A DNA stretch of 64,000 nt from JACPPO01 sp965262505 (GTDB lineage: Bacteria > Acidobacteriota > Vicinamibacteria > Vicinamibacterales > UBA2999). A model generated the notes under the pieces. That model was not told the origin of the DNA, did no database searches, and saw nothing but the letters and a program-made list of their open reading frames with translations. This document shows positions 1 to 10,513 of this stretch, piece after piece. The stretch lies in NCBI GenBank assembly GCA_965262505.1, contig CBDHFM010000012.1, positions 1-64,000 of the forward strand, in the 5' to 3' direction. Position numbers and translations under genes: made by a program. The first letter of the stretch is position 1, and every line of letters starts with the position of its first letter.

Positions 1-164
1 AAAACACAAATCACGTCGTCGCTGGCCACGGGCGGCCCCCCGGTAGGGAAGTGAACACGATCCGGCGGGGAGGTCTGTTGTCGCCCGCGCACACGCCACC
101 CTCCGTGTTTCATTACCTCCGTGTTTCATTACCGGTGATGGGGGACGACGAGGGTGAGCTAATC

Positions 165-1562
165 TTAGTTGGGAATTGAAACGGCTCCAAACCCTGTGGT
201 TTGATGAAGTTGCGAAACGAACATCAACCCACGAGAAAGGAGCCGAGATGAGCAGAGTCCTACGATCGGTCAAGAAACGCAAGAAGTCCCGTCGTCTGGG
301 CGAGGTCAAGATCATAAGCCGCGAGGAGTACGTCGAGTTCGACCTGGATGCCAAGGTGGCAGCGATCCGCGCCCTGGTCCCCTTGGGCCTGATGCATGTG
401 CAGGAGACGCTGGACCAGGAGGTGACGGCGCTGGCTGGAGAGCGCTACGCCCGCAAGGCCACGGCGACCCGCGGGCGACGTCACGGTAGCAACCCCGGCA
501 CGGTCGGGCTTGCTGGTCAGCGTGTGCCGATCCGGGTGCCGCGGGTACGCTGCGTCGCGGGGAGCGAGATTCCACTGCGTGCCTACGACGCGTTGCGTGG
601 CGATCGCGAGGCGAACGACGTACTGCTGCGACGCGTGCTCTACGGGATCTCGTGCCGCAACTACGAGGCGGTCGCGGCGGCGATTCCCGGGGCGATCGGG
701 CTCTCGAGCTCGACGGTGTCCCGGGGGTTCATCCAGGCCAGCGCGACGCAGCTGCGCGAGCTACAGGAGCGGGATCTGTCCGGTGAGGACGTGGTCGCCC
801 TGTTCCTGGATGGCAAGACCTTCGCCGACGCCACGATGGTCGTGGCCCTGGGGATCACCATGTCCGGGGAGAAACGCTTCCTGGGCTTCGTGGAGACGTC
901 CACCGAGAATGAGAAAGTGCTGACGCCGTTCCTGCGTACGTTGGTCGAGCGGGGTCTCGATGCCTCGCAGGGTCTGCTGGTGATCCTCGATGGCGGCAAG
1001 GGGCTGCGATCGACGGTCACGCAGGTATTCCGTGGGCGGGCGTTGGTCCAGCGTTGCCAGTGGCACAAGCGCGAGAATGTGGTGAGCTACCTGTCCAAGC
1101 GCGAGCAGGCGGACTGGCGCCGGCGACTCCAGCGAGCCTACAACCGACCGACGTACGACGAGGCTCTGCTGGCCCTCGACCAGCTCTACTCCGAGCTGGA
1201 AGATCGGAACCAGTCGGGCGCGCGCAGCCTGGCGGATGGCCTGGAGGAGACACTGACCTTGCACCGACTCGGCGTGTACGCTGTGCTGGGCCGCTCATTC
1301 AAGACGACCAATTGTCTCGAGTCCGTCAATGCTCTGGTTGAGGAGCACTGCGCGAAGGTCGATCACTGGAAGAACTCGAGCCAGCGCCACCGTTGGTTGG
1401 CCACCGCGCTCGTGGACATCGAACCACGGCTGCGGAAGGTGATGGGGTACCGCCACCTTCCAAAGCTCCGTGAGGCGTTGCAGCGGGAACTGAAGATCGA
1501 AAGGAAGACGCCGAAGACGCAGGCCGCGTAAGCAAGCAGGAGCCGTGGATACTTTCAACTAA
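165..1562 (+). mobile_element. IS256-family insertion sequence
   Basis: A single transposase gene is bracketed by an imperfect inverted repeat. The left copy (165-188) runs from TTAGTTG to ACGGCTCC. The right copy (1539-1562) reads the same on the opposite strand, about 17 of 25 positions matching. The exact outer ends and any target duplication could not be fixed by eye. Confidence 0.7.
248..1531 (+). CDS. IS256-family (mutator-type) transposase
   Basis: DDE transposase of about 427 residues, the usual size for IS256-family enzymes, catalysing transposition of the surrounding IS. Visible motifs are the two catalytic aspartates in LFLDGKTF and VILDGGKGLR, the family signature RCQWHKRENV, and the final acidic residue in NCLESVNAL. 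I chose the ATG at 248 because an AAAGGAG ribosome site lies 5-6 bases upstream; the in-frame ATG at 176 lacks one and would begin inside the terminal repeat. The frame is intact, so the element may be active. It sits alone next to an exosortase fragment, consistent with a late insertion. Confidence 0.9.
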   Translation: MSRVLRSVKKRKKSRRLGEVKIISREEYVEFDLDAKVAAIRALVPLGLMHVQETLDQEVTALAGERYARKATATRGRRHGSNPGTVGLAGQRVPIRVPRVRCVAGSEIPLRAYDALRGDREANDVLLRRVLYGISCRNYEAVAAAIPGAIGLSSSTVSRGFIQASATQLRELQERDLSGEDVVALFLDGKTFADATMVVALGITMSGEKRFLGFVETSTENEKVLTPFLRTLVERGLDASQGLLVILDGGKGLRSTVTQVFRGRALVQRCQWHKRENVVSYLSKREQADWRRRLQRAYNRPTYDEALLALDQLYSELEDRNQSGARSLADGLEETLTLHRLGVYAVLGRSFKTTNCLESVNALVEEHCAKVDHWKNSSQRHRWLATALVDIEPRLRKVMGYRHLPKLREALQRELKIERKTPKTQAA

Positions 1563-2029
1563 CTTTGGGCTTGACTCGGGGACGACCCCTCCCCCATGTT
1601 TTAAGGTTAAGCCTAATGACTTTGGGTTTTCTGCTGTTTGTCTGTGCTGTCTACAGGCTCTCCTTATTGCTTTAGCTCGTCTGAGCCAATATCCGATCCA
1701 GGGAAGCCCGTTCCGGAAATGCACAGGCCACCAGCTTGTACGTACTTGTCGGTACGGTGCGATACGGATATCGGCCAGCCCCCTCAGGGCGTGCGCCGAG
1801 GGAGGCCCACCATCTTCCGGCACCAACACGCCAGCCGCTCGGCGACACCGCCGGTCTTTGGGCGCTGGCGCGTGCGGCCCGTGTCAGACACGGGTGGGTG
1901 GGTGTCCGCGCCCTCTGGGGCGGGATCGTCAGTCAGGGCACTGGCCGCTCGCACGGCAGGTGGACGCCGAGATCACGCGGGTCTGGCGATAGGCTGAGGG
2001 ATCGCGGTTGGGACACCGTTGATTGAATC
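1563..2029. other. intergenic, no gene recognised
   Basis: Between the IS256 element and the exosortase fragment I see no reading frame with recognisable homology or a ribosome site. Confidence 0.5.
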
Positions 2030-2287
2030 GTCAGGTCGATCGGGCCCAGGTCTCCGGTCTCCGGCAGGTCTAACCGAATCGCCTCTGGAGTCTCCGTCAG
2101 CATCCGCGCCAAATCGGCCACGCGTTCCTGGAGCTTGGCAAATGGTACGAGGATCTGGCGTTCCACCCAGCCGAGCCGCATCACCCGAATAGGCTGATAC
2201 ACACCACGCCCCGACCGTCAGCGCAAATCGGAGCACCCCTGACGACGGCGGAGGATCGGGTGTGCTTGTCTGCGGGTCCGTGGTCAT
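2030..2287 (-). pseudogene. exosortase N-terminal fragment
   Basis: The start overlaps the methyltransferase stop by ATGA. The translation begins MTTDPQT and contains PPSSGVLRFALT, closely matching the N-terminus of the intact exosortase at 6374. After a frame change it continues VMRLGWVERQILVPF, again matching. It then diverges and lacks the Cys, Arg and His motifs, so it cannot be functional. It shows that methyltransferase and exosortase were originally a translationally coupled pair that has been duplicated. Confidence 0.75.
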
Positions 2288-3171
2288 GACACCCCCTGTG
2301 GCGATGGAGCGGCCGCCGCCTCTGGGCGCACCGCGATCGTGGTCAGCAGGTAGCCGTGCCGGCGCAGCCATGGCAGCCACCGCGACAGGTGATGGAACGG
2401 CGCGACAGCGAGGCCCGTCAGCCGGCTCAGCGGGCGCGCCCACGTATAGCAGGCCAGATCGAGCATCCGTAACCACCCTGGTATGAAGAGAATACCGGTT
2501 TCGGCCGTCACCTTAAAGCCCGCCCGCGTGAGCATCTGCCGGAAGGTGCGCCGCGAATACGACTTCTCGAAGCCGTACCCATACAGCCCGAGCCGGTACA
2601 GCAGCACCACCAGAAGCGGGCGCAGGAAAGGGTCCCAGCGATTCGGCACCCCGATGACCACGCGGCCGCCCGGCCGCACCACGCGGAAAATCTCCCGTAT
2701 GGCCCCGTCCGTGTCCGCGAAGTGCTCGACCGTCCCCATGGAGTAGACCGCGTCGAAGCTCCCGGATTGGAACGGGAGCGTCCGCACATCGGACTGTACG
2801 CCGTGCAAAGTCAGGCTCCGTTCCTCGAAGGTTCGGCGGGCGCCTCTGACGATCCCTGGTGAGATATCGACCCCAAAGGCGTGACTCCCGGCTGCTGCGG
2901 CCCAGCCCAGGATGCGCGTATTCTTCGCCTCATCCCAGAGATCGGTCTTCAGAATACGCAGCCCCTCCAGCGGCGCCAGATGGGTTTGGAACAACCATTG
3001 CTCATCCTCGAGATACTGCGCCGTCGATCGCGCCCCGTGCAGATCAGGAAATGTCGAACCGACATCCGCCCAGAAATCGCTGTATGCACGCGCCTCATCC
3101 GCACCAGAGCTCTCACCCTCACCCACCTGGTCGGCTGTGTCGTGTCTCACCGCCTCCTCAGGGGGTGTCAC
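2284..3171 (-). CDS. class I SAM-dependent methyltransferase next to exosortase
   Basis: A 295-residue Rossmann-fold methyltransferase of the Methyltransf_11 type. The SAM-binding acidic strand end is GVDISPG (about residues 100-106), followed by SFDAVYSMGTVEHF (138-151) and the post-IV loop RVVRPGGRVVIGVPN (163-177). The substrate is unknown; genes of this kind accompany exosortase and exopolysaccharide loci. Its 3' end overlaps the exosortase fragment by ATGA, indicating coupling. The 5' end abuts an IS1182-like element, which may have removed its promoter. Two further partial copies lie at 4577-4760 and 6055-6358. The intact frame suggests it could still work. Confidence 0.8.
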   Translation of the reverse strand: MTPPEEAVRHDTADQVGEGESSGADEARAYSDFWADVGSTFPDLHGARSTAQYLEDEQWLFQTHLAPLEGLRILKTDLWDEAKNTRILGWAAAAGSHAFGVDISPGIVRGARRTFEERSLTLHGVQSDVRTLPFQSGSFDAVYSMGTVEHFADTDGAIREIFRVVRPGGRVVIGVPNRWDPFLRPLLVVLLYRLGLYGYGFEKSYSRRTFRQMLTRAGFKVTAETGILFIPGWLRMLDLACYTWARPLSRLTGLAVAPFHHLSRWLPWLRRHGYLLTTIAVRPEAAAAPSPQGVS

Positions 3172-4559
3172 CGCGATCGCCTACTTCCGAGGCGATGGTG
3201 ACCAGGACTGGCCATCACCGTGCCAACCTGTGCGTCAAGGTCGGAGGCTGCGCGTGGTCGATCAGTCCGTTGTCGGCGTGCGGCGGATTCGTAATCCGCG
3301 CGCACCGGGGGCACACCGACGCGTCGTGGCCACTGGCGATCTCTAGCGGGGAGGGAGAGGTGTTGAAACGGCACGACGGCTAGCAGCCTGTGGCTAAAGG
3401 GTTCATTCTGATGCTCCGGCAGGGAGCAGCTCGAAGCGATGAGACGGCGTGAAGGCGGACAGGCGATCGACGTGTCGCCGTAGGGCCCGCGGTCGACGAT
3501 GCGTGTCCACAGGGCGACGACGAGCGTCCGCACCGCCGCCAGGCGCCCCTGGAGGCCGCGCGGCGTGCCCACGCCCAGCGTTCGCATGAGCAGGCCCAAG
3601 TTGAAGGCGCCCGTGTGGACGAGCAGTCGTTTGAGGATGTTGGGGTGCCCGCGCAGATGCGTCCGCCGCATGCCCCCGGTCTCGTAGCGATGGGCGTTGG
3701 GTCGTTCGAGGCGGTCGCGGCGCTGGCGCTGCAGGGCTCGGCCCCGTGCGCGGCGGATGCGTCGGCGATTGGCGTACACCGCGTCTCGCGCCGTGGCCTT
3801 GCGCGTCCAGCGCCGTCGGCCGCGATGGGGTTCGGCAATGTACGTGCGCAGGTCCAGCGCCGCCAGATCCACCAAGACCTGGTTGCTGTGGTACCCCTGG
3901 TCGGCGACGACTTCCTCGGTCACGCTGGTGTGCTCGTCTGTCGCCGTGGCCACAGCTTCGAGGTCCTCGGCGGCCGCCGTCACCGCGTCCGCGATGGTCG
4001 TGGTATCCCCCTGGTCGGCGCCCTGGACCGTCACCCCGACGATGGCGCCGGTCTCCAGGTCGACCGCATGCTCGGCCTTGTGCGCGAGGTGCGTGCGGCC
4101 GTCCTTCATCTTCGTGATGCGCGCGTCGGGGTCGTGCGGATGCCGCCAGTCGGTGTTGCGGCCCTTCTTCGGGCGGGTCCGATCCAACCGCGCCAGATCC
4201 GCCCGCGTCGGCGGTGCGATGCCCGATGCCGGCGCGAGCCGCGTGAGAAACTCCTGATAGGTCTCGCCCGAGTCGCGTCGCACGATGCTCCGCAGGGCGG
4301 CGTTCGCCGCCAGGGTCGTGGCATCAATGCCGATCGTCTTGCCCCTGATCAGGTCGGCGGTTGCCAGCACTTGCAGGACCCCGGTGAAGACCGTGCGGGG
4401 CGTCTCCACATCGATCAACCGGCGGGTTCGCGAAATCGTCGAGTGCTCGGGCGGCGTTTCGTCGAGACCCAGGCCGAGGAAGCCGCGCAGGGCGAGCGAA
4501 TCCGCCGGCCGCCATGCTATGCCACGTTCCGAGTCGATGCCTTCGAAGTACCCGCTCAA
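3168..4559 (-). pseudogene. IS1182-like transposase, N-terminally truncated
   Basis: A 463-residue frame opens with TTG and SGYFEGIDSERGIAW, then HSTISRTRRLID, GIDATTLAANAALRSI, DARITKMKDGRTHLAHKAEH and VVADQGYHSN. This order of DDE blocks is typical of IS5/IS1182-group transposases. The usual N-terminal segment before the YFEGI block is missing, because the frame starts at the junction with a methyltransferase fragment near 4563. The last ~60 residues do not look like transposase and probably run past the IS end; another frame stops at 3380. I infer a truncated, inactive element inserted between copies of the methyltransferase gene. Confidence 0.7.
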
Positions 4560-4576
4560 GCATGCGCAGTCACCAT

Positions 4577-4760
4577 GGGATAAAGAGAATACCCGTTTCG
4601 GCTGTCACCTGAAAGCTCGCCCGCGTGAGCTTTCGCAGGAAGGTGCGCCGCGAATACGACTTCTCATAGCCGACCCATAAAGGCCCAGCCGGTACAGTAG
4701 AACCACGAGGAGCGGCCGCAGGAGCGGATCCCAGCGGTTCGGCACCCCGATGAATCGACG
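4577..4760 (-). pseudogene. methyltransferase internal fragment
   Basis: Translated on the minus strand it gives YEKSYSRRTFLRKLTRA and VTAETGILFIPW, matching residues ~195-225 of the methyltransferase at 2284-3171 with several substitutions. It is cut at one end by the IS1182-like element. This is a third, divergent copy of the locus. Confidence 0.75.
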
Positions 4761-4839
4761 GATTCATCGAACGGGACTCGGGAAGATGCCGACGACGTTC
4801 GACCGCCGCGTGATCGCCTCTCAGATGTGACTTCATGCG

Positions 4840-5457
4840 AGCCTTCGCAGGCAGCCGCTCGGTGCGCAGAGCCCGAGCGCCCTACCGTAAGCGGAGCGGC
4901 AACCCCGACCATTCGAGCCAGTGGTAACGACTGTCTCGGCCGGCCGGGCGGCGTCCTTCCGACCCTGCCGCGATGGCCAAGAGGTCGGCACGCCTGACCC
5001 CGGCATCGGGCTGGGCGACGCAACGAGAATCCGCCGGAAGTGAGCCGAGGAGTTCTTATCGGTTCCTGAAGGTTGCTCGACGGTCCCATCGGTGCAGACC
5101 GGTTCGTCTGAGATCGTGCCGGATCCCACCGGCGGCGGAAAGTTCTACGAGGTGTGAAGACGGCTCTCGCCACGGAGTTGGCGGCCGTAGAGACGACGGC
5201 CCACGCGAAGGTGGCTGCGACGGCCCTACTAGGCATGGAGCAAGCGTTGGCAGTGGAGGAACAGGCTCAGAGAGTGGATGGTTGGGCGGGTCTGCAACCT
5301 CGGTCAACCGACGCCGAGATCACGCAGGTGGGGTGAGGAGAGATTGGGGAGTTCGGTGACAAGGCTGGAGCGTGTCGCTGGCCGAGTGAGCGATGTCTTC
5401 TGGATCGACACTCGGTCCTTTGCCGTGTTCCGTATCGGGCTGGCCCTGACCATAGAG
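4840..5457. other. mosaic noncoding stretch
   Basis: No credible gene was seen. The section at about 4850-4960 recurs with moderate identity at about 14605-14715 (shared CGCTCGGTGCGCAGAGCCCG and CTGTCTCGGCCGG), so it is a dispersed repeat of unknown origin. Confidence 0.5.
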
Positions 5458-5458
5458 G

Positions 5459-6048
5459 TGGACCCCATCCTTTGGACAGGTGTTCGTCACAGCTAAGGTG
5501 GAATCCGGGGTCATGCTTCAAGCGACATGGGGCTGACAGGAGACCGGCCGTAGCCCCGGGCGCGTGTCAGCCCCGTCGTTAGTGTACGCCTCGTCCGGCG
5601 TCCGGTCGTTGAGCGACGAGTGGGGCCGGCATCGGTCGTAGAAGTCCATCCACCCGCCGATGCCGGTCCGGGCCTGGGAGCCGGTAGCGAACTCCGACAG
5701 GTAGACGCACTTCGTACTTGAGCGATCGCCACAACCGCTCGATGAACACGTTGTCCATCCAGCGGCCTTTGCCGTCCATCGAGATGCGAATGCCCGCCTC
5801 CGTGAGCACGTCGGTGAAGTCGACGCTGGTGAATTGGCTGCCCTGGTCGCTATTGAAAATCTCTGGAGGGCCATAACGCTCGAGCGCCTCGTGCAACGCC
5901 TCGACGCAGAAGCTGGCCTCGAGCGTGTTGGACAGGCGCCAGGACAGCCCCGTGCGGCTCGCCCAGTCCATCACGGCGACCAGGTACAGAAAGCCCCGCC
6001 GCAGGGGGATGTAGGTAACATCCGTGCACCACACGTGGTTCGGCCGCG
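5459..6048 (-). pseudogene. IS3-family OrfB (rve) transposase remnant
   Basis: The minus-strand translation contains WCTDVTYIPL, NSDQGSQFTS and DNVFIERLWRSLKYE, the three acidic blocks of an IS3-family integrase core. A frameshift near 5718 moves the ending (GWMDFYDRCRPHSSLNDRTP) into another frame. A likely terminal repeat (TGGACCCCATCCTTTGGACA) lies at 5459-5478. The other end is cut abruptly at the methyltransferase fragment near 6050. It is inactive. Confidence 0.8.
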
Positions 6049-6054
6049 TGATCA

Positions 6055-6358
6055 GATCTGGTGGCGCTGCTGTACCGGCTCGGGCTGTATGGGTACGGCT
6101 TCGAGAAGTCGTATTCGCGGCGTACCTTCCGGCGGATGCTCACGCGGGCGGGCTTTGAGGTGACGGCCGAAACCGGTATTCTCTTCATACCGGTGGGGTT
6201 GCGGACGGCTCGATCTGGCCGCGCGACCGCTGAGCCAGCTGACGGGCCTCGCTGTCGCGCCGTTCCATCACCTGTCGCGGTGGCTGCCCTGGCTGCGCCG
6301 GCACGGCTACCTGCTGACGACGGTCGCGGTGCGGCCAGCGGCGTCGGCCGCACCCTGA
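6055..6358 (+). pseudogene. methyltransferase 3' fragment upstream of exosortase
   Basis: The plus-strand translation reads LYRLGLYGYGFEKSYSRRTF and VTAETGILFIP, matching the C-terminal third of the methyltransferase at 2284-3171. A frame change follows, and then the last ~45 residues resume in another frame. It keeps the ancestral order methyltransferase then exosortase, but the IS3 remnant removed the first two thirds. Confidence 0.8.
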
Positions 6359-6373
6359 CCACGGAGGTCAACC

Positions 6374-7828
6374 ATGACCACTAACCCACAGACGCGCCCG
6401 CCAGATCAGCCGCCATCGTCAGGGGTGCTCCGCTTCGCGCTGACGGCCGTGGCGTGGTTTGTCGGCTTGTTCGGAGTGATGCGGCTCGGCTGGGTAGAAC
6501 GCCACCTCCTCGTGCCATTTGCCCAGATCCAGGAACGCGTGGCCGATCAGCTCACCGGGGCGCCGACCGACGCGGTCTACGTCGATGCGAGCTGTAGCGG
6601 GGGCGACGCCATGGCGCTCTGCCTGGGGGCGGTCCTGGCGTTTCCAGCCACGTGGTCAACGAGACTGCGCGGCGCTGGCGTCGGGCTATTGGTGATCACG
6701 GGCTTCAATATTGTGCGCATCGGCAACTTGTCGCTGGTGGCGGCCCACCCATCGCTCCTCGACCTCCTCCATGTCTATATTTGGCCGGCCATCCTCATCG
6801 TGGTGGCGGTCGTCTATGTGTACGCCTGGATGCGTCGGCAGATGGATCCAGCGGCCAGCGGCGCCAGCCCTGATCTCGACGGGGCCTGGCACGGCCCTGC
6901 CCGGCGGTTTCTGCTGCTCACCGTCATGGGCGTCGCCGTCTACTTCGCGTCGGCTGGGTGGTTGTACGAGAGCGCTCTGCTGCGCACCCTGGGCGTCTGG
7001 GTGGCCATGACCGGCGCCGGCTTCCTGGCGGCCCTTGGAGTGTCAGCCACGGCTTCCGGGAACATCGTCACTACGACGCACGGGGCGTTCATAGTGACCC
7101 AGGAGTGTATTGCCACCCCCCTGATTCCCGTCTACGTGGCGGGCGCCCTGGCGGTGCCCCTCGCGCGGTGGCGGCGCGCGGCGGCCCTGGGGGCGGCCCC
7201 GGCGATCTTCTTCCTCTTGGGCGTGGCCAGGCTCCTGGTGCTCGCACTCCCGACGACGCTGGTTGCCTCGCACACCGTCGCGATCCATGCCTTCTCACAG
7301 GTGCTCGTCGCTGGCCTCCTCGTCGCCGGGCTGGCCGTGCTGACCGCCCGATCGGTCGGCCGCCCGCACCCCCTTCGGCTGGCCGTGGCGGCGATCGGTG
7401 TTGGGATCGGTGCGGCGCTGGTGGTGGGTCCACTCTGGAGCGACCTTCTGACCCGGGCGGTGGACGGGGGGCAGTTACTCGTTCAGCACGGTGGCCACCG
7501 GCCTGTCGACGATCCGCAAGGGGCGCTCGCGATCCTCCCGGCGCTCCAGCTTGGCCTGTTCGCCGCGTTCTGGGCGGCCGTCGACGCGCGTGGGCCCTGG
7601 CGGCGACTTTTTCTCGGGGTCGTGGGGCTGGCTGGGCTGCAGTTCATGGTCTTGCTGGCGCTCGGCGAGCTGTCGCACCACCTGGGGTTAACCCCCCACG
7701 TGAGCCTGATCCGCGCCTGGGGCGTCGTCGCACCGCTGGCCGTCGTCTGGGTGCTGCGGCAGCCGCGCCTCACGGTCTCACCACCTGTGTTGCCTGTACC
7801 CGCGCCGCCGTTGCCGCAGCCCGGCTAG
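6374..7828 (+). CDS. exosortase/archaeosortase-family protein with two catalytic cores
   Basis: A polytopic membrane protein of 484 residues, roughly twice the length of a minimal exosortase core. The first core shows the expected catalytic triad: Cys74 in ASCSGGDAM, Arg115 in GFNIVRIGN and His133 in DLLHVYIWP. A second set in the same order follows: Cys245 in QECIATPL, Arg286 in GVARLLVL, and His300 or His305 in SHTVAIHAF. Known exosortases are membrane transpeptidase-like enzymes that process PEP-CTERM tails; substrates with a VPALP tail are encoded at 27961, 37334 and 49609. A GGAGG ribosome site precedes the ATG. The two-core reading is my inference from motif order. Confidence 0.8.
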   Translation: MTTNPQTRPPDQPPSSGVLRFALTAVAWFVGLFGVMRLGWVERHLLVPFAQIQERVADQLTGAPTDAVYVDASCSGGDAMALCLGAVLAFPATWSTRLRGAGVGLLVITGFNIVRIGNLSLVAAHPSLLDLLHVYIWPAILIVVAVVYVYAWMRRQMDPAASGASPDLDGAWHGPARRFLLLTVMGVAVYFASAGWLYESALLRTLGVWVAMTGAGFLAALGVSATASGNIVTTTHGAFIVTQECIATPLIPVYVAGALAVPLARWRRAAALGAAPAIFFLLGVARLLVLALPTTLVASHTVAIHAFSQVLVAGLLVAGLAVLTARSVGRPHPLRLAVAAIGVGIGAALVVGPLWSDLLTRAVDGGQLLVQHGGHRPVDDPQGALAILPALQLGLFAAFWAAVDARGPWRRLFLGVVGLAGLQFMVLLALGELSHHLGLTPHVSLIRAWGVVAPLAVVWVLRQPRLTVSPPVLPVPAPPLPQPG

Positions 7829-7878
7829 CGAGCCATGCCCGCAGCGCGGCGCGCGTCGAGCGCTGGTTTCTCCGTGTG

Positions 7879-9326
7879 ATGCTCGGCGTGAGCGCCGTGG
7901 CGTGGTTGGCGCTCCTGCTCGCCGAGTTCGGCCAGTTCCGGCTGTTCCTGTTGGGGCTCCTGCTCACGATCGTGGCGGTTTGGCTCTGCCTGCTGATCTA
8001 CGCCTCCCGCGAGGGTCCAGCGGGGCCTGCGGCCGCCGCCGGCGGGCTTAAACCTACGCTGGCGGCGACAGCGGGGATCCTGCTGTGCGCCGCGCTGTTC
8101 CTCCCGCCGTACGAGACCGCGGTGGCCGGAGGCGACGCCACCGCCTATCTGAACTTCGGCCGGCAGATCGCCCGCCATGGCGCGCTCGAGTTCGAAGATC
8201 CCCTGCTGCGCTCGCTGTCGCCCGCCAACCGCGCTGAGCTGTTCCTGAATCAGATACCCGGCGACGTGGCGCCGGCGGTGCGGGCCTCCTTGGACACGCC
8301 GCCTTTTTCGCGATTCCCCGGTGGCTTCCTGATCCCCGACATCACCAACCCGACGGTCACCGCCGGCTTTTCCCAGCTGTTTCCGGTCCTCACCGCCCTG
8401 GGGCACGCCCTCGCCTGGCCGCAGGGGGCGCTCGTCGTCGCGCCCCTTTTCGCGACCCTGAGCCTGATAGGCCTGTGGTGCGTCGCCCGCCGCCTGGCTC
8501 ACGGCCACGCTCACGGCCGTCTCGTTGCCGAAGATCTGGTTCGCGAAGCTCTCGGTACCCGAGACTGTCGCGCAGTGTTTCGTGATGGCCGGACTGCTCG
8601 CCTGGTTGGTGGCGTGAGCCCGCGGTGCCGCACGGTGGACACTCGCCGCAGGGGGGTTCTTGGGCCTCGCCTGTTTTGCAAAGGTCGATCTCCGTCCTGT
8701 TGCCCGTGTTCCTGCTGGCCGTCGTCGCGGCGCGGCTCCTGACGCGCGCGCGGCTCGGCGAGACTCCACTGCTCCTGGCCTTCCTCGCGCGGGAATCCGT
8801 CCTGGTGCAGGCGGGCGTGGCCCTGGCTGTGGGACTGCTGGTCGCGGCGGGCGTGGCGGTGGCCGCGGTGGTGCTGGGGATGGGCCGCGGTGGCCGCACT
8901 CGTCGCTTACGGCCGGCGTTCGGCCTCTTGGTGGCCCACAACCTCGTGCACTACCTCAGCTTCGACTCCCACTACCGTCCGGCTGTCGCGTCCCTGATCC
9001 AGACGTCCGTGGTGGTCAACCTGCTGTGGGACTGACCCTGGCCACCGGCGCGCTCCTCGTGGGACTCGTCACACGGCCAAGTCTCGCCGTGGTCGGTCAG
9101 CCGCTGTGGAACGACGCCCTCGCGCAGACCGCGCAGATGGCGCGGCTGTTTCCGGACCAGGCGGTCGTGCTGGTGAGTCCAGATTTGGCAGGCACACACA
9201 TCCAGACATCACTAGCCTACCTCCATGATGTTGATGCGATCCTCGTCCAGGAACAGAATCCACACGACCAGGTACTCCGGCGCGTCATCGGCGACTGGCT
9301 GGCGAACGGCCGCGCCGTGTTTCTTG
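7879..9326 (+). pseudogene. degraded polytopic membrane protein, possibly glycosyltransferase-like
   Basis: Homologous-looking hydrophobic stretches move through several frames: MLGVSAVAWLALLLAEF and VAGGDATAYLNFGRQIA in frame 1, FAKLSVPETVAQCFVMAGLL in frame 2, LLPVFLLAVVAARLL in frame 3, then QPLWNDALAQTAQMARLF in frame 2. At least four frameshifts are needed, and the 3' end is replaced at 9327 by the repeat that carries the outer-membrane protein. The pattern of many helices plus a soluble tail resembles GT39-type glycosyltransferases, but I cannot confirm that. It begins about 50 bases after the exosortase and was probably its operon partner. Confidence 0.6.
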
Positions 9327-9327
9327 C

Positions 9328-10513
9328 GCATTACAATTCCGAAGGTGATGATGAGCCAGTCGGCTCACGTTTTTGTCCAGGTTTCAGATGTGTCACACAT
9401 GATTCGCCGCGCATCAACCCGAAGGGGCGTTTGTCTCGGTCTCGCCCTCACGTCCCTACTGCTTGGGGCCTCGCCAGCGGTCGCTCAGCAGGAGCCGACA
9501 CAATCGATCACCCGTCTCTGGGGCGCCACCCGCTTCACCGCGCCAGTCAATGACATCAGCGCGCTCGCCACCACCATGGGCCGGGCAGCGATTCAAGCCG
9601 ATCTTGCGACGGTGCTCGAGGCTACTGGCATGCCGGGCGTGACGATGGACGTGCAGCAAAAGCTGGCCGTGGGGCAGGTGACGGCGGCGACCCTGCCGCC
9701 GGGCACGGTCCTCGAGTGGATGGCGCTGCGCCGCGCCGGGCCGGAGGTCGTGCGCAATATTCGCTGGGACGGCGAGGCGCCCCTGCCGGGCTTCGAGTTC
9801 ACCGTCGACGACCTCAGCGAGACCTACACCTTCTTTGTGCCCGCGATCTGCGGCAACCTGGCGCTCGTCGGTCGCCAGCCCAGTCTGGAAGCCGCCCGGC
9901 GGGCCGAGGTGGCCCGGCTCGACGCCGCCCGAGCAGGCGCGCCTCGAGGCCGAGTTGGAGGCTGGCGAGCAGGCGCGCCTTGCGGCCGAGCAGACGCAGG
10001 CTGAGTATTTGGCGGCGCTCGAGCGAGATCTGCGAGTCCGTCCCGTCCTCGCCGGATTCTTCGGCAAGCAGCAGCGGCAGTATGACGACACCGACCCCGC
10101 GGGTCTGGGGCGGCTCCCGCTCGAGGTCCCACGCCTCCCGGCGTTTATCGACTCGCTGCTCGTTGTCAAGGGGGGCGTCGTGGTGAAGCTGGCCGAGCAC
10201 GTGGCCTTCGCGCCGGCGGTGGGCGCAGCGGTGAATATCGACGAAATCGAGCGCACGTCGCTGTTCGCCGACGCCGAGATTGACGTCCTGTTCGGATCTG
10301 GTGCCTATGTCGGCACTGGCGTGACAGTCCGGGATCTCACGCACAGCGACAGCGTCACGGCGGGCGTACTCCTGACCGCAGGGGTTCCCGTGTGGAAGAG
10401 TGCCGCGAGGATGGACCAACTCCTGTTCGGCGTTGAGTACCGCTATCTGTACGCTCCCCTGAGCGACCCCGACGTGAACTATCAGTTCTGGGGTGGGCTG
10501 AAATACGTGTACC
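9328..10513 (+). repeat. duplicated outer-membrane-protein block, copy 1
   Basis: Nearly identical to 15886-17171, starting at GCGCATTACAATTCCGAAGG in both. Copy 1 has an internal 101-bp deletion, and after GTGTACCGG its 3' end switches to a sequence shared with 36719-36755. Confidence 0.9.

Noticed and set aside
176..247. Upstream start for the IS256 transposase
   Set aside because: Begins inside the terminal inverted repeat and lacks a ribosome site, unlike the ATG at 248.
3615..4583. Long plus-strand frame of 322 codons opposite the IS1182-like transposase
   Set aside because: High-GC antisense shadow; no ribosome site and no recognisable domain, whereas the minus-strand frame carries transposase blocks.
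7825..8769. Long minus-strand frame opposite the degraded membrane protein
   Set aside because: Arg/Gly/Glu-rich composition typical of antisense frames in GC-rich DNA; the plus strand shows broken but recognisable membrane segments.
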